A stretch of 64,000 bases of DNA from Lutibacter profundi (GCF_001543325.1 NZ_CP013355.1:2510001-2574000), one strand, 5' to 3'. Counted from the first letter of the stretch, positions 32,192 through 42,465 are shown. Numbers and translations: made by a program. Notes: generated by a model not told the origin, from the sequence alone.

Positions 32192-34702
32192 TTAAAATGG
32201 ATAACTTATACCAAAATTAAAAACTGTTTTTTTGAAATTGTAATTAGTAAACCATTTATTTCCCTTAGGTAAATAGGGCTCATATGTTTTAAACCCTAAA
32301 TCTAACCGTAATAAAATAAAACTTAAATCGTATCTAAAACCAAAACCAGAGCCAATAGCAATATCTTTTAATGAATTAACACCATTAAATTTTGCTTCTG
32401 ATTCGGTTACGGATGAATTTGTAATGTCCCATATATTTCCAGCATCAACAAATAAAGCACCTTTTATGCTATTAATTATCTTAAAACGGTACTCTAAACT
32501 GCTAATAAATTTCAAATTACCAACATTAAATTCTAAACCATTTTTTGTTGAACCAGGACCTAAGTCATATATTCTCCATGCCCTTAAATCGTTTGGGCCA
32601 CCAATAAAATAACTTCTACTAAATGGTATTGCAACAGAATTTCCGTAAGGGATAGCTATTCCTAAAAAACTTCTAAAAGCCAAGACATTTTCTAAAGATA
32701 AATTCCAAAATTTCTTAAATTCTAAATCTGTTCTAAAGTATTGAGCAATAGGTGTTTTAAAAAGTGTTTTTGTGTTATTTGCATCTTTATTTACGGCCAA
32801 TAAATTTGTTAAATTACCAGATGATACAATACGAGCTCTAAAAAAAGAGAAATCAATGTCTTTATAGTTTTTACTGTTGTTATAAGTAAATGTATATGAA
32901 ATAGATGGTACTAATACATCCTCGGTAATAATATTATAGCGTGTTTTTATATTTTGAGCTATTCTAAATTCAGTAGGGTTTGTACTTTCAAAATCAGCAT
33001 TAATATTTGCATCAATAAAATCAATTACATTATTGGTGTTTAGAGTTTGATTAAAATAAGTATTGGCAATAGTTTGAATTTCTATTAATTCAGATTTGTA
33101 AATATTGAAATAAGAATTGGTGTTTAAATTTTTAATAAACTGTGCATTTAATAATTGAAAACTATGTTTTTTTGTTTTCGAAGATTGCCAAGAATAATCA
33201 ATAATTCCAGTAAATTTTTGTTTGTCTAAGCCTATGTTTTTTTGTAAGCTAGTACCAATAGTAAATGTTGTTTTTGGCGATTTTCTTTTAGAAATTATTT
33301 TTTGAGTGCCAAAAGGCAGTAAAAACCGTGGTATTTCTAATGAAATGTCACTTCCTATTTCCCAAGCGTTTAATAGGCTAGTATTGTCTGCTGCATCTTT
33401 TGAGTCTAAAAAAGAACCTTGAATAGAGAATTTTAAAATTTCAGCTCCTTTAAAAATATTTCTGTTTAAAAATGATAGCTTTCCTGAAACTCCAAGTTGT
33501 CTAATATTTGAATGTGTAAGTTCAGTACTAAAACCTATTGAATATTTTTTTAAAGGGGTGAGGTAAATAGAAGCTTCTAACATATCGTTACTTAATTCTG
33601 TATATCTTATATCAACAGATTTGAAATTTTTTAAATTTCTGAGGTGATTACGAGTTAGTTGTCTAGTTTCATCTTTATAAATGGTGTTTGGGGTTATAAA
33701 AACTGAATTGAGTAATAGTTTAGGGTTATATTTTAGTTCCTTATGAGCTAAAAACAAATAGTTATTATAATTTATACTATCGTTAATTGTATTATCTTTT
33801 GTATTGTAAGAGTAATCGGTGTAAATATTTACATTTTTAATTTTTTGAATTTTGAACGGCACATTGGCAATGCTGTCATTAATTATTAAATCAATTGATG
33901 CCTTGTAATTTGATGAATCAGCTTCAAAGGTGATAGCATTTTTATTAAATCTAAAAACTCCTGAGTTTCTATATAAATTAGTAAGTCTATTTTGTTCATT
34001 TACAAATAAAGAAAGTTTAAATTGTTCCCCTTTTTTTATAAAAGAATTGTTTTTGTGAAGCTGATAAATAGAATCCAATATTTTAGATTCAATGGTTGTT
34101 ATAATATGATCTATAGTGTAGGGCTTGTTAGTGTTAATATAATAATTTATTGTTGCTTTTTTATTTTTTAATAGCTGTTTTTTAAAGGCAACGTTAACCC
34201 TAAAAAAGCCTTCGTTATAGTAATGCTGCTTTAAATTATTAACAGTTTGTGTAGCTTTCTTTAGATCTAATATAACCGGAGCTTCACCGTTGTTTAGAAA
34301 CCATTGATGTGTGTTGTATTTAAAATTTCTAATTCCACGTGCTTGTTTTTCTGAAAATACTTTTGCGGTAAAATGATACCAGTTGGGTTTCTTTTGTTTC
34401 CATTTTTCAAAATCTATTTCGAAATTTTTATTACCTATGTTGTAAAAATGAAGAGGAAAAGGAACTCCTAAAACTAACTGATTGGGGCGTTGAATAATAT
34501 AATCGTTTATCTCATTGTCAATATTTTTTTTGTTATTGACAAAAATGGTATTTTTAGTTAGCAAGTATTTACCTTCCGGAACATACTTAATTGTATTACA
34601 CGATGAAAAACTAAAAGTTATACTTAATAGAATTATTAATATTATAAAATTGTTTTTCAATAAATAAGAGTTTAAATTTGTTTCAAAAGTAAACCTTTTC
34701 AA
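32192..34702 (-). CDS. tamL: outer-membrane assembly lipoprotein of the BamA/TamA family (TamL-like)
   Basis: An 836-residue protein with a lipoprotein signal ending at C35 (TFSFSSCNTIKYVPEGKYLL), periplasmic POTRA-like repeats (about residues 40-400) and a C-terminal 16-strand barrel of the Omp85 type (about 400-836). The barrel carries the characteristic FIGGPNDLRAW stretch and ends in FNFGISYPF. Bacteroidota TamA homologues are lipidated and named TamL; with TamB they help assemble or supply the outer membrane. No tamB is seen next to it. The gene is divergent from the methyltransferase at 34739, with 36 nt between. Confidence 0.9.
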   Translation of the reverse strand: MKRFTFETNLNSYLLKNNFIILIILLSITFSFSSCNTIKYVPEGKYLLTKNTIFVNNKKNIDNEINDYIIQRPNQLVLGVPFPLHFYNIGNKNFEIDFEKWKQKKPNWYHFTAKVFSEKQARGIRNFKYNTHQWFLNNGEAPVILDLKKATQTVNNLKQHYYNEGFFRVNVAFKKQLLKNKKATINYYINTNKPYTIDHIITTIESKILDSIYQLHKNNSFIKKGEQFKLSLFVNEQNRLTNLYRNSGVFRFNKNAITFEADSSNYKASIDLIINDSIANVPFKIQKIKNVNIYTDYSYNTKDNTINDSINYNNYLFLAHKELKYNPKLLLNSVFITPNTIYKDETRQLTRNHLRNLKNFKSVDIRYTELSNDMLEASIYLTPLKKYSIGFSTELTHSNIRQLGVSGKLSFLNRNIFKGAEILKFSIQGSFLDSKDAADNTSLLNAWEIGSDISLEIPRFLLPFGTQKIISKRKSPKTTFTIGTSLQKNIGLDKQKFTGIIDYSWQSSKTKKHSFQLLNAQFIKNLNTNSYFNIYKSELIEIQTIANTYFNQTLNTNNVIDFIDANINADFESTNPTEFRIAQNIKTRYNIITEDVLVPSISYTFTYNNSKNYKDIDFSFFRARIVSSGNLTNLLAVNKDANNTKTLFKTPIAQYFRTDLEFKKFWNLSLENVLAFRSFLGIAIPYGNSVAIPFSRSYFIGGPNDLRAWRIYDLGPGSTKNGLEFNVGNLKFISSLEYRFKIINSIKGALFVDAGNIWDITNSSVTESEAKFNGVNSLKDIAIGSGFGFRYDLSFILLRLDLGFKTYEPYLPKGNKWFTNYNFKKTVFNFGISYPF

Positions 34703-34738
34703 GGTATTAACAAATTACATTTTTTTATAATTAAACAT

Positions 34739-35461
34739 ATGAGTTTAAGCAAAAACCAACTAAAATTAATAACGAGTTTACATCAAAAAAAGTACCGAAC
34801 TGTACATAATTTATTTATTGCTGAAGGAACTAAAGTTGTAAATGAGTTTTTAAACTCTAATTTTGAATTAGAACAATTGTTTTGTATTGATATTTCAAAC
34901 TATAAAGATGTTGAAAAAGTAACTCAAATTTCTGAAGGAGAACTAAAAAAAATAAGTTCATTAAAAAAACCAAATAATGTTTTGGGGTTATTTAAAATTC
35001 CTTTAGGAGATTCTTTTAAAAATAAGGGTTTAATTTTAGGGTTAGATGAGATTAATGACCCTGGAAATTTGGGGGTAATTATAAGGTTATGTGATTGGTT
35101 TGGGGTAGCCCAACTTATATGTTCATTAAAAACGGTTGACTGTTATAATTCAAAAGTTGTTCAAGCATCAATGGGTTCTTTAACAAGAGTTTCTATAATT
35201 TATACAAATTTAGAATTGTATTTAGGTAACGCAAACTTACCTAAGTATGCATCATTAATGGAAGGAGAAAATGTTTATAAAAGTATTTTCCCTAAAAATG
35301 CAATTTTAGTAATGGGAAATGAAGCCAATGGGATTAGTGATTCAGTTTTAAAGCATTTAACTAAATCCATAACAATTCCTAGATTTGGGAAATTACAGCA
35401 AACAGAAAGTTTAAATGTGGCAACTGCTACAGCAATTCTATTGAGTGAATTTAAACGCTAA
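34739..35461 (+). CDS. TrmH-family (SPOUT) RNA methyltransferase
   Basis: The 240-residue protein has an N-terminal L30e-like substrate-binding part (LHQKKYRTVHNLFIAEGTKVVNEFL) and a C-terminal SPOUT domain with the three family motifs: NDPGNLGVIIRLCDWFG, LVMGNEANGIS and IPRFGKLQQTESLNVATATAI. It methylates ribose 2'-OH in rRNA or tRNA using SAM; the exact nucleotide cannot be told from sequence. It converges on porT with only 4 nt between the two stops, and no terminator hairpin is visible there. Confidence 0.93.
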   Translation: MSLSKNQLKLITSLHQKKYRTVHNLFIAEGTKVVNEFLNSNFELEQLFCIDISNYKDVEKVTQISEGELKKISSLKKPNNVLGLFKIPLGDSFKNKGLILGLDEINDPGNLGVIIRLCDWFGVAQLICSLKTVDCYNSKVVQASMGSLTRVSIIYTNLELYLGNANLPKYASLMEGENVYKSIFPKNAILVMGNEANGISDSVLKHLTKSITIPRFGKLQQTESLNVATATAILLSEFKR

Positions 35462-35465
35462 GTAA

Positions 35466-36161
35466 TTAATGGAAAGCAAATTTGATGAAAACACCTCTTG
35501 TACCAAAATAATCAATAGAGCCCGTCCATTGACTATTGGGGTTGGTATCCCTAACTAATTCATTATTTATAGCAAAAACACCTCTAATTGATGGTGAAAA
35601 TATGAAGTAGGGTAGGTATAAATCTACGCCTACACCTATTTCATAAGTGAAATTATTTTTTTTAGCTCTAAATTCACCATCAAAATTATCATTTGTATTG
35701 TTTTGGTTGCTAGAAAAATTATAATCATAAGAAATTCCTCCAACAACGTACGACCTCATATTATTTAACCTATTTGTATTGAACTTAAGTAATAAGGGAA
35801 TTCTTAAATATGTTCCATTAACTTTTCGAATACTATCTTTTGCTCCTCCTGTAATATGGGTAAAAGCTAATGTTTTTGTATTGCTTGAAAGCCCAGGCTC
35901 TAATCGTAAACTAATATTTTTATGCAATCTTAAGTCGCCAATTAACCCAACTTCAAATCCTATTGAAGGGCTAACCTCTATAAAGGAATTAGGAGTTTTA
36001 TATGTTATTTTAAAATCTTTTTTGTTTAAACCTAAAAAATAACCCCAAAATATTTTTTGTTTATCCCAATTTTGCTTGTATTCAACAATATCTCTTTTTT
36101 GAGCTAACGTATGTCCAATAAAAAAGAAAACTAAAATTAGTGTGATAAAAAACCGTTTCAT
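35466..36161 (-). CDS. porT: type IX secretion / gliding protein PorT
   Basis: A 231-residue outer-membrane protein with a signal peptide (about residues 1-20, ending HTLAQKRD) and an 8-strand barrel pattern ending in GVFIKFAFH. PorT is required for type IX secretion in Bacteroidota, where it acts in the outer membrane late in protease export. The sequence (FWGYFLGLNKKDFKI, SPSIGFEVGLIGDLRL) and position directly after ubiE (3 nt) match the conserved flavobacterial ubiE-porT pair. No other type IX genes are in the window. Confidence 0.85.
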   Translation of the reverse strand: MKRFFITLILVFFFIGHTLAQKRDIVEYKQNWDKQKIFWGYFLGLNKKDFKITYKTPNSFIEVSPSIGFEVGLIGDLRLHKNISLRLEPGLSSNTKTLAFTHITGGAKDSIRKVNGTYLRIPLLLKFNTNRLNNMRSYVVGGISYDYNFSSNQNNTNDNFDGEFRAKKNNFTYEIGVGVDLYLPYFIFSPSIRGVFAINNELVRDTNPNSQWTGSIDYFGTRGVFIKFAFH

Positions 36162-36164
36162 ATA

Positions 36165-36893
36165 TTACTTTTTTGCTATATATATTGAAGCAACCCCAAA
36201 AGTTTGAGGTTTATTTTCAATAGCTATAAACCCTATTTTTTGCAAAATATTGTTGAAAGCTTCTCCATAAGGAAAAGTAGCAGCCGAGTCGGATAAATAT
36301 TTATAGGCCGATTTGTCTTTTGAAAATAATTTTCCAATTAAGGGCAATATTTTTGTTGCGTAAAAATAATATCCTTGTTTGTAAGGTGTTTTAGTTGGTA
36401 CTGATGTTTCTAGCACTGCAAAAGTGCCTCCAGTTTTTAAAACACGGTATATTTCAGATAATCCTTTTTCTAAATTTTCAAAATTTCGAACACCAAAAGC
36501 TACTGTAATAGCATCAAATGAGTTTTCTTTAAAGGGAATTTTTTCAGAATCTCCAAATACCATTTCAATGGTATTGTCAAGGTTTAATTTTCTAATTTTT
36601 TTTCTTCCAACTTCTAGCATCCCTTCAGAAATATCTAGACCAATTATTTTTGAAGCCTTCGTTTGAGCTAAATTTATGGCTAAATCTCCAGTTCCTGTAG
36701 CAATGTCTAAAATTGAGTTTGGATTTGTTTTTCCAATAATTTCAACAACCTTTTTTCGCCATTTAATATCAATTCCAAAAGAAATCACACGATTTAAGCC
36801 ATCATACTCTTTGGAAATGTTATCAAACATTTTTGCAACTTGTTCCTTTTTTCCAAGGTCTGAATCTTTATAAGGTTTTACTTTTTCGGTCAT
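36165..36893 (-). CDS. ubiE: demethylmenaquinone methyltransferase
   Basis: The 242-residue SAM-dependent enzyme methylates demethylmenaquinone in the last step of menaquinone synthesis, the main quinone of this phylum. Motifs: [28 protein letters not shown] near the start, the SAM site [40 protein letters not shown] and [15 protein letters not shown]. The tail [11 protein letters not shown] is normal. It lies between nfu (5 nt upstream) and porT in one operon; also called menG. Confidence 0.96.
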   Translation of the reverse strand: MTEKVKPYKDSDLGKKEQVAKMFDNISKEYDGLNRVISFGIDIKWRKKVVEIIGKTNPNSILDIATGTGDLAINLAQTKASKIIGLDISEGMLEVGRKKIRKLNLDNTIEMVFGDSEKIPFKENSFDAITVAFGVRNFENLEKGLSEIYRVLKTGGTFAVLETSVPTKTPYKQGYYFYATKILPLIGKLFSKDKSAYKYLSDSAATFPYGEAFNNILQKIGFIAIENKPQTFGVASIYIAKK

Positions 36894-36898
36894 AAGTA

Positions 36899-37795
36899 TT
36901 AATAATTTACAGCAACAACTTCACCTATTTTACCAGGGATTAATTGTTTTAGCATATTTTCTATACCATTTTTTAGTGTTATTGTTGATGATGGACAGCC
37001 ACTACAAGCGCCTTGTAAAATAACATTTACTGTTTGTGTATTTTTATCATAAGATTGAAATAAAATATTCCCTCCGTCAGCTGCTACAGCAGGTTTTATA
37101 TGTTCATCTAAAATACTTATAATTTGCTTAGAAACCTCATCGAGCTCAGAAGTTGTAGGAGTGCTTTTAAGCGGTTGTTTATTTTCTTGCTCAATGGTTG
37201 TTTTAGTAATTACATTTCCATCAGCAATAAATTGTTTAATAAAGCTTCTAAGTTCAATCATTATATCGCTCCACTCAACACTTTCAATTTTTGTAACTGA
37301 CACATAATTTTCAGATATAAATACTTCTTTAACAAAAGGGAAATTAAATAGTGCTATTGCTAAAGGAGTGCCTTTGGCTTCTTTAACATTTTTAAACTCT
37401 AAATCTTTTACAACAAGCTTTTTGTTAGCCACAAATTTCATTACAGCAGGGTTTGGAGTAACTTCTGCGTATAGTTCTAAAGGTATTTTTTGTTGGTTAT
37501 TTTTCTCAGAAATTAAAATACCACCAGTATTTAAAAATTTTTCAATTTGCTCTTTAACCTCATGTTGTACATCGGCCCATTCAACAATTGAAAAACGCTC
37601 TATTGCAATAAAATTTGCTGAAATAAATACGCGTTTTATAAAAGGTAAATAAAATAATTGTTGAGCTAAAGGAGAATCTTTGGCTTCATCAATATTATTA
37701 AATTGATAACTCCCTGAAATGAGTATCCTATCTGTTGTGAATTTTAGGATGGTATTATTAGTTGTACTTTCTATTTTTAAAGAAATTGTTTCCAT
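36899..37795 (-). CDS. Nfu-type iron-sulphur carrier with two N-terminal domains
   Basis: The 298-residue protein has a C-terminal NifU/Nfu domain (residues about 215-298) with the cluster-binding CxxC in [19 protein letters not shown]. Upstream are two copies of the Nfu N-terminal domain (residues 1-95 and 108-195), which match each other at (A)K-x-(S/T)PLA, FPF(V)K-V-FIS and (S)VEW. A single N-terminal domain is usual, and the duplicate is a feature of Bacteroidota members. It delivers 4Fe-4S clusters to apo-proteins in the cytoplasm. First gene of the nfu-ubiE-porT operon. Confidence 0.92.
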   Translation of the reverse strand: METISLKIESTTNNTILKFTTDRILISGSYQFNNIDEAKDSPLAQQLFYLPFIKRVFISANFIAIERFSIVEWADVQHEVKEQIEKFLNTGGILISEKNNQQKIPLELYAEVTPNPAVMKFVANKKLVVKDLEFKNVKEAKGTPLAIALFNFPFVKEVFISENYVSVTKIESVEWSDIMIELRSFIKQFIADGNVITKTTIEQENKQPLKSTPTTSELDEVSKQIISILDEHIKPAVAADGGNILFQSYDKNTQTVNVILQGACSGCPSSTITLKNGIENMLKQLIPGKIGEVVAVNY

Positions 37796-37812
37796 TTTTT
37801 TAGTTATTTGTG

Positions 37813-37820
37813 CAAAAGTA
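37813..37820 (-). promoter_or_regulatory. -7 element of the nfu-ubiE-porT promoter
   Basis: On the - strand TACTTTTG fits TAnnTTTG and lies 18 nt before the nfu start, so the leader would be very short. Confidence 0.55.
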
Positions 37821-37847
37821 CTAAAACATCTTCTAGTATTTTCTAAA

Positions 37848-37885
37848 AATTAAAAAACGCCTCAATTTTGAAGCGTTTTTTAATT
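37848..37885 (-). terminator. terminator after the FadL-like gene
   Basis: Arms AATTAAAAAACGC (37848-37860) and GCGTTTTTTAATT (37873-37885) are perfectly complementary around a 12-nt loop that adds a further C-T-C/G-A-A pairing. It closes the 39251/37903 operon ahead of nfu. Confidence 0.85.
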
Positions 37886-37902
37886 AAAAATAAAATGTAT
37901 AA

Positions 37903-39237
37903 TTAAATATTTAGTACCAGAGTAGCAGTAAACCTTGAAGTATTTGAGTCTAATTCAGTCGAATTTATCTGGTTATATTGAGGATAAAAATTATAGGATG
38001 CGGTGGTGTTATTATATTTTTGATATGAAAAATCTAATTTTCCTCCTTTAAATTTATATCCTGCGCCAAATGAAAACCCTTCGTAATTATCTGATTCTAA
38101 AGCGTTTTTATAAGGGCTTTTATTTATGTTATAACCACCTCTAACAGAAATGTCTTTAAAGCGCCACTCTGTACCAATACGCAATTCTCCTACACTTTCT
38201 AGATTAGTGCTAAACTCTTGATTTTCAGCAACAAATCTAGCATTGCTTAATTTTGTGTTACTGTAATTTTTGTAAATATAATCCACACTAATTAAGCCTT
38301 GTTTATCAAAAATATAGGCAAAACTTCCCGTTAATTTGCTTGGTGTTCTCAATTTATAATCAAAAGCATTTACCCCTGAATTTTCACTAAAAGTATTTAA
38401 ATCGTTTTCAAAAATAGTAACATCATATTCTGAAAAGTCTTCAGAAAGTGTATACCAAACAGGTGATTGGTAAGCTAATCCAAAACGAATATTATTAGTT
38501 GGTTTAGATATAAAACCAATATTAAAAGAAAAACCGTCACCATAGGTAAATAATTCTTGAGTTTGCGATACGTCAAAGGTGTTTTCATTTCCATCGTTGT
38601 TGTATTCTTCAATAAGTACATTTTGATAATGTTCTATGCTGTATGTGCTAATTGAGGCTCCAACATATAAATTATCATTGTATTGTGAAGCAATAGTGAA
38701 TGAGTATTTATTGTTTTTACCATCAATAAAATTTTCAAAATATTGTCCATCAGAATTTATGTACACAACAGGATCACTATCATAAAAATCAGAAATAGGA
38801 GCAAAACCACTATTGCCACTTGCAGTCCAAAAATTTTCAAAATTATTAATAGTACTGTAATTAAAAGCCAAAGCTACATTGCCCCAATTAGGGCTGTTGT
38901 TTTTGAACACAAAAACGCCACCAGCCTGTGATAAATTTGAGTAATCATTGTCTGTAAGTTCACTATTACCGTAAAAGTTAGCTGTAGTTTGAATATTTCG
39001 TATGTTTAATGAAATTGCAAATTCACTTTTTAAAAACACAGCAGCACCAGCAGGGTTTGTTTCAATAGAAGATAAATCGCCACCTAAAGCTCCAAAAGCT
39101 CCACTCATTGCATTATAACGCGCTGTACCATTTATTTTTTCTTGTGAAAATAGTACACCTATATCATTATAACTTAGGGTTTGCGCACTAGATATGTAGG
39201 TAATGCATAGCATTACAATTAAATACAATTTTCTCAT
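37903..39237 (-). CDS. FadL/OmpP1-type outer-membrane transporter
   Basis: A 444-residue protein with a signal peptide (MLCITYISSAQ) and a long barrel. The N-terminal GTARYNAMSGAFGALGGDLSSIETNPAGAAVF is the FadL/OmpP1 hallmark (NPAG). The barrel ends in TSRFTATLVLNI. FadL relatives take up long-chain fatty acids or other hydrophobic compounds; the substrate here is unknown. It is 13 nt after the Tyr/Gly-rich lipoprotein gene, probably the same transcript. Confidence 0.88.
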   Translation of the reverse strand: MRKLYLIVMLCITYISSAQTLSYNDIGVLFSQEKINGTARYNAMSGAFGALGGDLSSIETNPAGAAVFLKSEFAISLNIRNIQTTANFYGNSELTDNDYSNLSQAGGVFVFKNNSPNWGNVALAFNYSTINNFENFWTASGNSGFAPISDFYDSDPVVYINSDGQYFENFIDGKNNKYSFTIASQYNDNLYVGASISTYSIEHYQNVLIEEYNNDGNENTFDVSQTQELFTYGDGFSFNIGFISKPTNNIRFGLAYQSPVWYTLSEDFSEYDVTIFENDLNTFSENSGVNAFDYKLRTPSKLTGSFAYIFDKQGLISVDYIYKNYSNTKLSNARFVAENQEFSTNLESVGELRIGTEWRFKDISVRGGYNINKSPYKNALESDNYEGFSFGAGYKFKGGKLDFSYQKYNNTTASYNFYPQYNQINSTELDSNTSRFTATLVLNI

Positions 39238-39250
39238 AATATATTATTTT

Positions 39251-40423
39251 TTAATTACGTCTAGCGCCTCTACTTGATGAACTTCTTCCAGATGATCTAG
39301 ATGATGAAGACCTAGAGACTCCTGAAGAAAAAGATCTTGAAGAACTTCTGTTTATTGAAGAGCTACTAGATTTTCTATTTGATGAGTAACTTTTTTTATT
39401 TGAATTAGAACTTTTTCTTATTGTATTCTTTTTTGAGGATTGTATAGGTGGACGTCTATTGTAAATAACATTCCTTGTGTTTTCACGATTGCTATATCTT
39501 CTATTTGAAGAAAATAACGGACTGTCATAAGCCATATTTCTTCTTCTAGAAGAGCGAGTGTTAATAGTTCTACCACCTCTAGGAGTTACATTGTAACTTC
39601 TTGTAGATCGTAGTCTGTTAATTCTGGAATTACTATTTCCATCAATAGATCGATTATTAACTCTTCTTGTATTTGAGTTATTTACATTTCTTCCGGTTGA
39701 TCTTCTTGAAACGTTATTATTTCTAGTTATAGATGATGTACCATACCTTCTTGTATTGGTATTATAAGTTGTTCTTTTCCCATAACTATCATATCTTCTT
39801 AAGTAGTTGTAAGGGTAGTAGAAGTTACCATAAGGGAAAAAAGCACCATAGAGATATGAGTCTGCGAAATAGCCTCCGTAAAGTCCAAAACCACCAAAAT
39901 ATCCATGGCCGTAACCGTAATATCCATTGTAACCATAAAATCTATTCCAAGGAGAATAATAGTTGTTATATCCCCAAGGTGAATAAAAATTATTATAATA
40001 AGGGAAATAATCGAAATACAAAGAATTGTATCCATAAAAAGGATAACCATCATAGCCAGAATTTATATTTACATAAATGTCATTTGAATATTCCCACGGA
40101 GCATTGTAATTTACTTTTGGGTTTAAAGAATCATTTTCATATACAGTATCGTTGTAATAATACTCGTCAATATCAGTAAATGCATCTTCAGCAGTTAAAT
40201 TTTGAAGATCTTCAAGTTGGCGAGTAAAATAATTTTCATCAAAATTAGAGTTGTTTTCAACAATTACTACATTATCCTCATTTTGGTTGTTTGTAGTATA
40301 AATACCATCATCATCATAATTGTAAGCACTTTGATAAGTACCACAAGAATATACACTTGCAATTAATACAAATAGCAAGCCAAGCTTTGAGCGTCTTAGG
40401 TTAATTATTTTTGAAACTTCCAT
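39251..40423 (-). CDS. low-complexity Tyr/Gly- and Ser/Arg-rich lipoprotein
   Basis: This 390-residue protein has a lipoprotein signal (VLIASVYSC, Cys at about residue 27). It then shows three regions: an acidic part (30-100), a Tyr/Gly/Phe/Pro-rich part (about 110-215, e.g. FYGYNGYYGYGHGYFGGFG), and a basic Ser/Arg/Asn-rich part (215-390, e.g. SRSSSSRSSGRSSSSRGA). No known domain is visible. The composition suggests a flexible or self-assembling surface or matrix protein. Such proteins are seen in flavobacteria, sometimes mislabelled as vitellogenin-like. It precedes the FadL-like gene. Confidence 0.78.
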   Translation of the reverse strand: MEVSKIINLRRSKLGLLFVLIASVYSCGTYQSAYNYDDDGIYTTNNQNEDNVVIVENNSNFDENYFTRQLEDLQNLTAEDAFTDIDEYYYNDTVYENDSLNPKVNYNAPWEYSNDIYVNINSGYDGYPFYGYNSLYFDYFPYYNNFYSPWGYNNYYSPWNRFYGYNGYYGYGHGYFGGFGLYGGYFADSYLYGAFFPYGNFYYPYNYLRRYDSYGKRTTYNTNTRRYGTSSITRNNNVSRRSTGRNVNNSNTRRVNNRSIDGNSNSRINRLRSTRSYNVTPRGGRTINTRSSRRRNMAYDSPLFSSNRRYSNRENTRNVIYNRRPPIQSSKKNTIRKSSNSNKKSYSSNRKSSSSSINRSSSRSFSSGVSRSSSSRSSGRSSSSRGARRN

Positions 40424-40528
40424 AATCAGTTGTAGTTTTTATTGTTGAACAATATAAAAATAACTAGTTTTGTCGAAATTAGTATTTTTTATTATAAAAG
40501 GAGCAATATTTGTGCCAAACATTTAATT

Positions 40529-42004
40529 ATGAGTAAGAAATTAACAAAGAGAGAAGATGACTATTCAAAATGGTATAACGAGCTAGTTGTAAGGGCTGAT
40601 TTAGCTGAAAATTCGGGTGTGAGAGGTTGTATGGTTATTAAACCTTACGGATATGCAATTTGGGAGAAAATGCAAGCTGAATTGGATAAAAAATTTAAAG
40701 AAACTGGTCATGAAAATGCGTATTTCCCGTTATTTATTCCAAAATCATATTTAAGTAAAGAAGCTGCTCATGTAGATGGGTTTGCAAAAGAATGCGCTGT
40801 AGTAACGCATTACCGTCTTAAAAATGCGGAAGATGGAAGTGGATTAATTGTTGATCCTGAAGCTAAATTAGAAGAAGAATTAATTGTTAGACCAACATCT
40901 GAAACAATTATTTGGGATACTTATAAAAGATGGATTCAATCATATAGAGATTTGCCTTTGCTAATAAATCAGTGGGCAAATGTTGTGCGTTGGGAAATGC
41001 GTACACGTTTATTTTTACGTACTGCAGAATTTTTGTGGCAAGAAGGCCATACAGCTCATGCAACCAAAAATGAAGCAGTTGAAGAAGCAGAGTTAATATT
41101 AGATATCTATGCCAATTTTGCTGAAAACTTTATGGCAATGCCAGTTGTAAAAGGATTAAAAACAGAGAGTGAGCGTTTTGCAGGTGCTATTGAAACATAT
41201 TGTATTGAAGGTTTAATGCAAGATGGAAAAGCATTACAAGCAGGAACATCACACTTTTTAGGTCAAAATTTCGCAAAAGCTTTTGATGTTCAGTTTACTT
41301 CAAAAGAAGGAAAAAAAGAATATGTTTGGGCTAGTTCTTGGGGCGTTTCAACACGTTTAATGGGAGCTTTAATTATGACTCATTCAGATGATTTAGGTTT
41401 AGTACTTCCTCCAAATTTAGCTCCAATTCAAGTTGTAATTATTCCTATTCATAGAAATGATGAACAGTTAGATGCCATTTCAATAAAAGTTAATGAAATT
41501 GTAAAAGAATTGAGAGCAAAAGGAGTTTCTGTAAAATTTGATAATAGAACAACCTACAAACCAGGCTGGAAGTTTGCTGAATATGAATTAAAAGGTGTGC
41601 CATTGAGAATTGCAATGGGTCCAAGAGATTTAGAAAATGGAACACTTGAAATAGCACGTAGAGATACCCTTAAGAAAGAAAATATTTCTCAAAGTGATGT
41701 AGTTAATTACGTTGAAGTAACATTGAAAGAAATACAAGAAAATTTATACAATAAGGCATTAAATTATAGAGAGAATCATATAACTGAAGTGAATTCATTT
41801 GAAGAGTTTAAAGAAGTTTTAGAGAAAAAAGGAGGGTTTATTTCTGCTCATTGGGATGGGACAGTTGAAACAGAAGAAAAAATTAAAGATTTAACAAAAG
41901 CAAGTATTCGATGCATTCCTTTAAATAATAGCGTTGAAGAAGGAAAATGCATTTTAACAGGTAATAAATCTACGCAAAGAGTATTATTTGCCAAAGCCTA
42001 TTAA
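40529..42004 (+). CDS. proS: prolyl-tRNA synthetase, ProS type 3
   Basis: The 491-residue class II synthetase charges tRNA-Pro. Motifs: [15 protein letters not shown] (motif 1), [32 protein letters not shown] and [16 protein letters not shown] (motif 2), and [17 protein letters not shown] (motif 3), followed by the anticodon-binding domain and the C-terminal zinc-binding-like domain of the eukaryote/archaeon-type enzymes. There is no editing insertion, which marks the short ProS type. The frame is open further upstream to a TTG at 40442, but the ATG at 40529 ([15 protein letters not shown]) is the normal start. Confidence 0.96.
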   Translation: MSKKLTKREDDYSKWYNELVVRADLAENSGVRGCMVIKPYGYAIWEKMQAELDKKFKETGHENAYFPLFIPKSYLSKEAAHVDGFAKECAVVTHYRLKNAEDGSGLIVDPEAKLEEELIVRPTSETIIWDTYKRWIQSYRDLPLLINQWANVVRWEMRTRLFLRTAEFLWQEGHTAHATKNEAVEEAELILDIYANFAENFMAMPVVKGLKTESERFAGAIETYCIEGLMQDGKALQAGTSHFLGQNFAKAFDVQFTSKEGKKEYVWASSWGVSTRLMGALIMTHSDDLGLVLPPNLAPIQVVIIPIHRNDEQLDAISIKVNEIVKELRAKGVSVKFDNRTTYKPGWKFAEYELKGVPLRIAMGPRDLENGTLEIARRDTLKKENISQSDVVNYVEVTLKEIQENLYNKALNYRENHITEVNSFEEFKEVLEKKGGFISAHWDGTVETEEKIKDLTKASIRCIPLNNSVEEGKCILTGNKSTQRVLFAKAY

Positions 42005-42020
42005 TTTTTTTTTAAAAAGT

Positions 42021-42050
42021 TTTGCAGAACAAAAAATAGTTGTATTTTTG
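42021..42050 (+). promoter_or_regulatory. promoter of tRNA-Glu and rpsT
   Basis: TTTG (42021-42024) and TATTTTTG (42043-42050) are 18 nt apart, a full Bacteroidota -33/-7 pair, 41 nt before tRNA-Glu. Confidence 0.75.
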
Positions 42051-42091
42051 CATCCGCATTAACGAAATAGAATCGTTAATTTATATATAAT

Positions 42092-42163
42092 GGTCCGTTC
42101 GTCTAGGGGTTAGGACGCCAGGTTTTCATCCTGGTAACAGGGGTTCGATTCCCCTACGGACTA
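42092..42163 (+). tRNA. tRNA-Glu (anticodon UUC)
   Basis: A complete 72-nt cloverleaf: acceptor arms GGTCCGT and ACGGACT, anticodon arm CCAGG/CCTGG with loop TTTTCAT giving anticodon TTC, and T arm GGGGTTCGATTCCCC. CCA is not encoded. It shares a promoter with rpsT, which starts 23 nt later. Confidence 0.97.
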
Positions 42164-42186
42164 CAAAATTTAATAAAAATTTAGAA

Positions 42187-42438
42187 ATGGCAAATCATAA
42201 GTCAGCATTAAAGAGAATTAGAAGTAATCGCGTTAAGCAAATAAGAAATAAATATCAGCATAAAACAACACGTAATGCTGTTAGAAATTTGCGAGCATCA
42301 ACTGAGAAAAAAGAAGCTGAAGAGATGTTTCCAAAAGTAGTGGCGATGCTTGATAAATTGGCTAAAAGTAATATTATCCATAAAAATAAAGCAAGTAACA
42401 TAAAATCTAAGTTAGCAAAGCACGTAGCAACGCTATAA
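42187..42438 (+). CDS. rpsT: 30S ribosomal protein S20
   Basis: An 83-residue basic helical protein with the S20 pattern: MANHKSALKRIRSNRVKQIRNKYQHKTTRNAVRNLR near the start and IHKNKASNIKSKLAKHVATL at the end. It binds 16S rRNA early in 30S assembly. It is transcribed with tRNA-Glu, and a terminator follows. Confidence 0.97.
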   Translation: MANHKSALKRIRSNRVKQIRNKYQHKTTRNAVRNLRASTEKKEAEEMFPKVVAMLDKLAKSNIIHKNKASNIKSKLAKHVATL

Positions 42439-42465
42439 TTTTTTATTAAATAAAATATTTTAAAG

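Noticed and set aside
39733-40179. 148-residue His/Asn-rich open frame on the + strand
   Set aside because: Produced by reading the Tyr/Gly low-complexity region of the lipoprotein gene backwards; not a likely gene.
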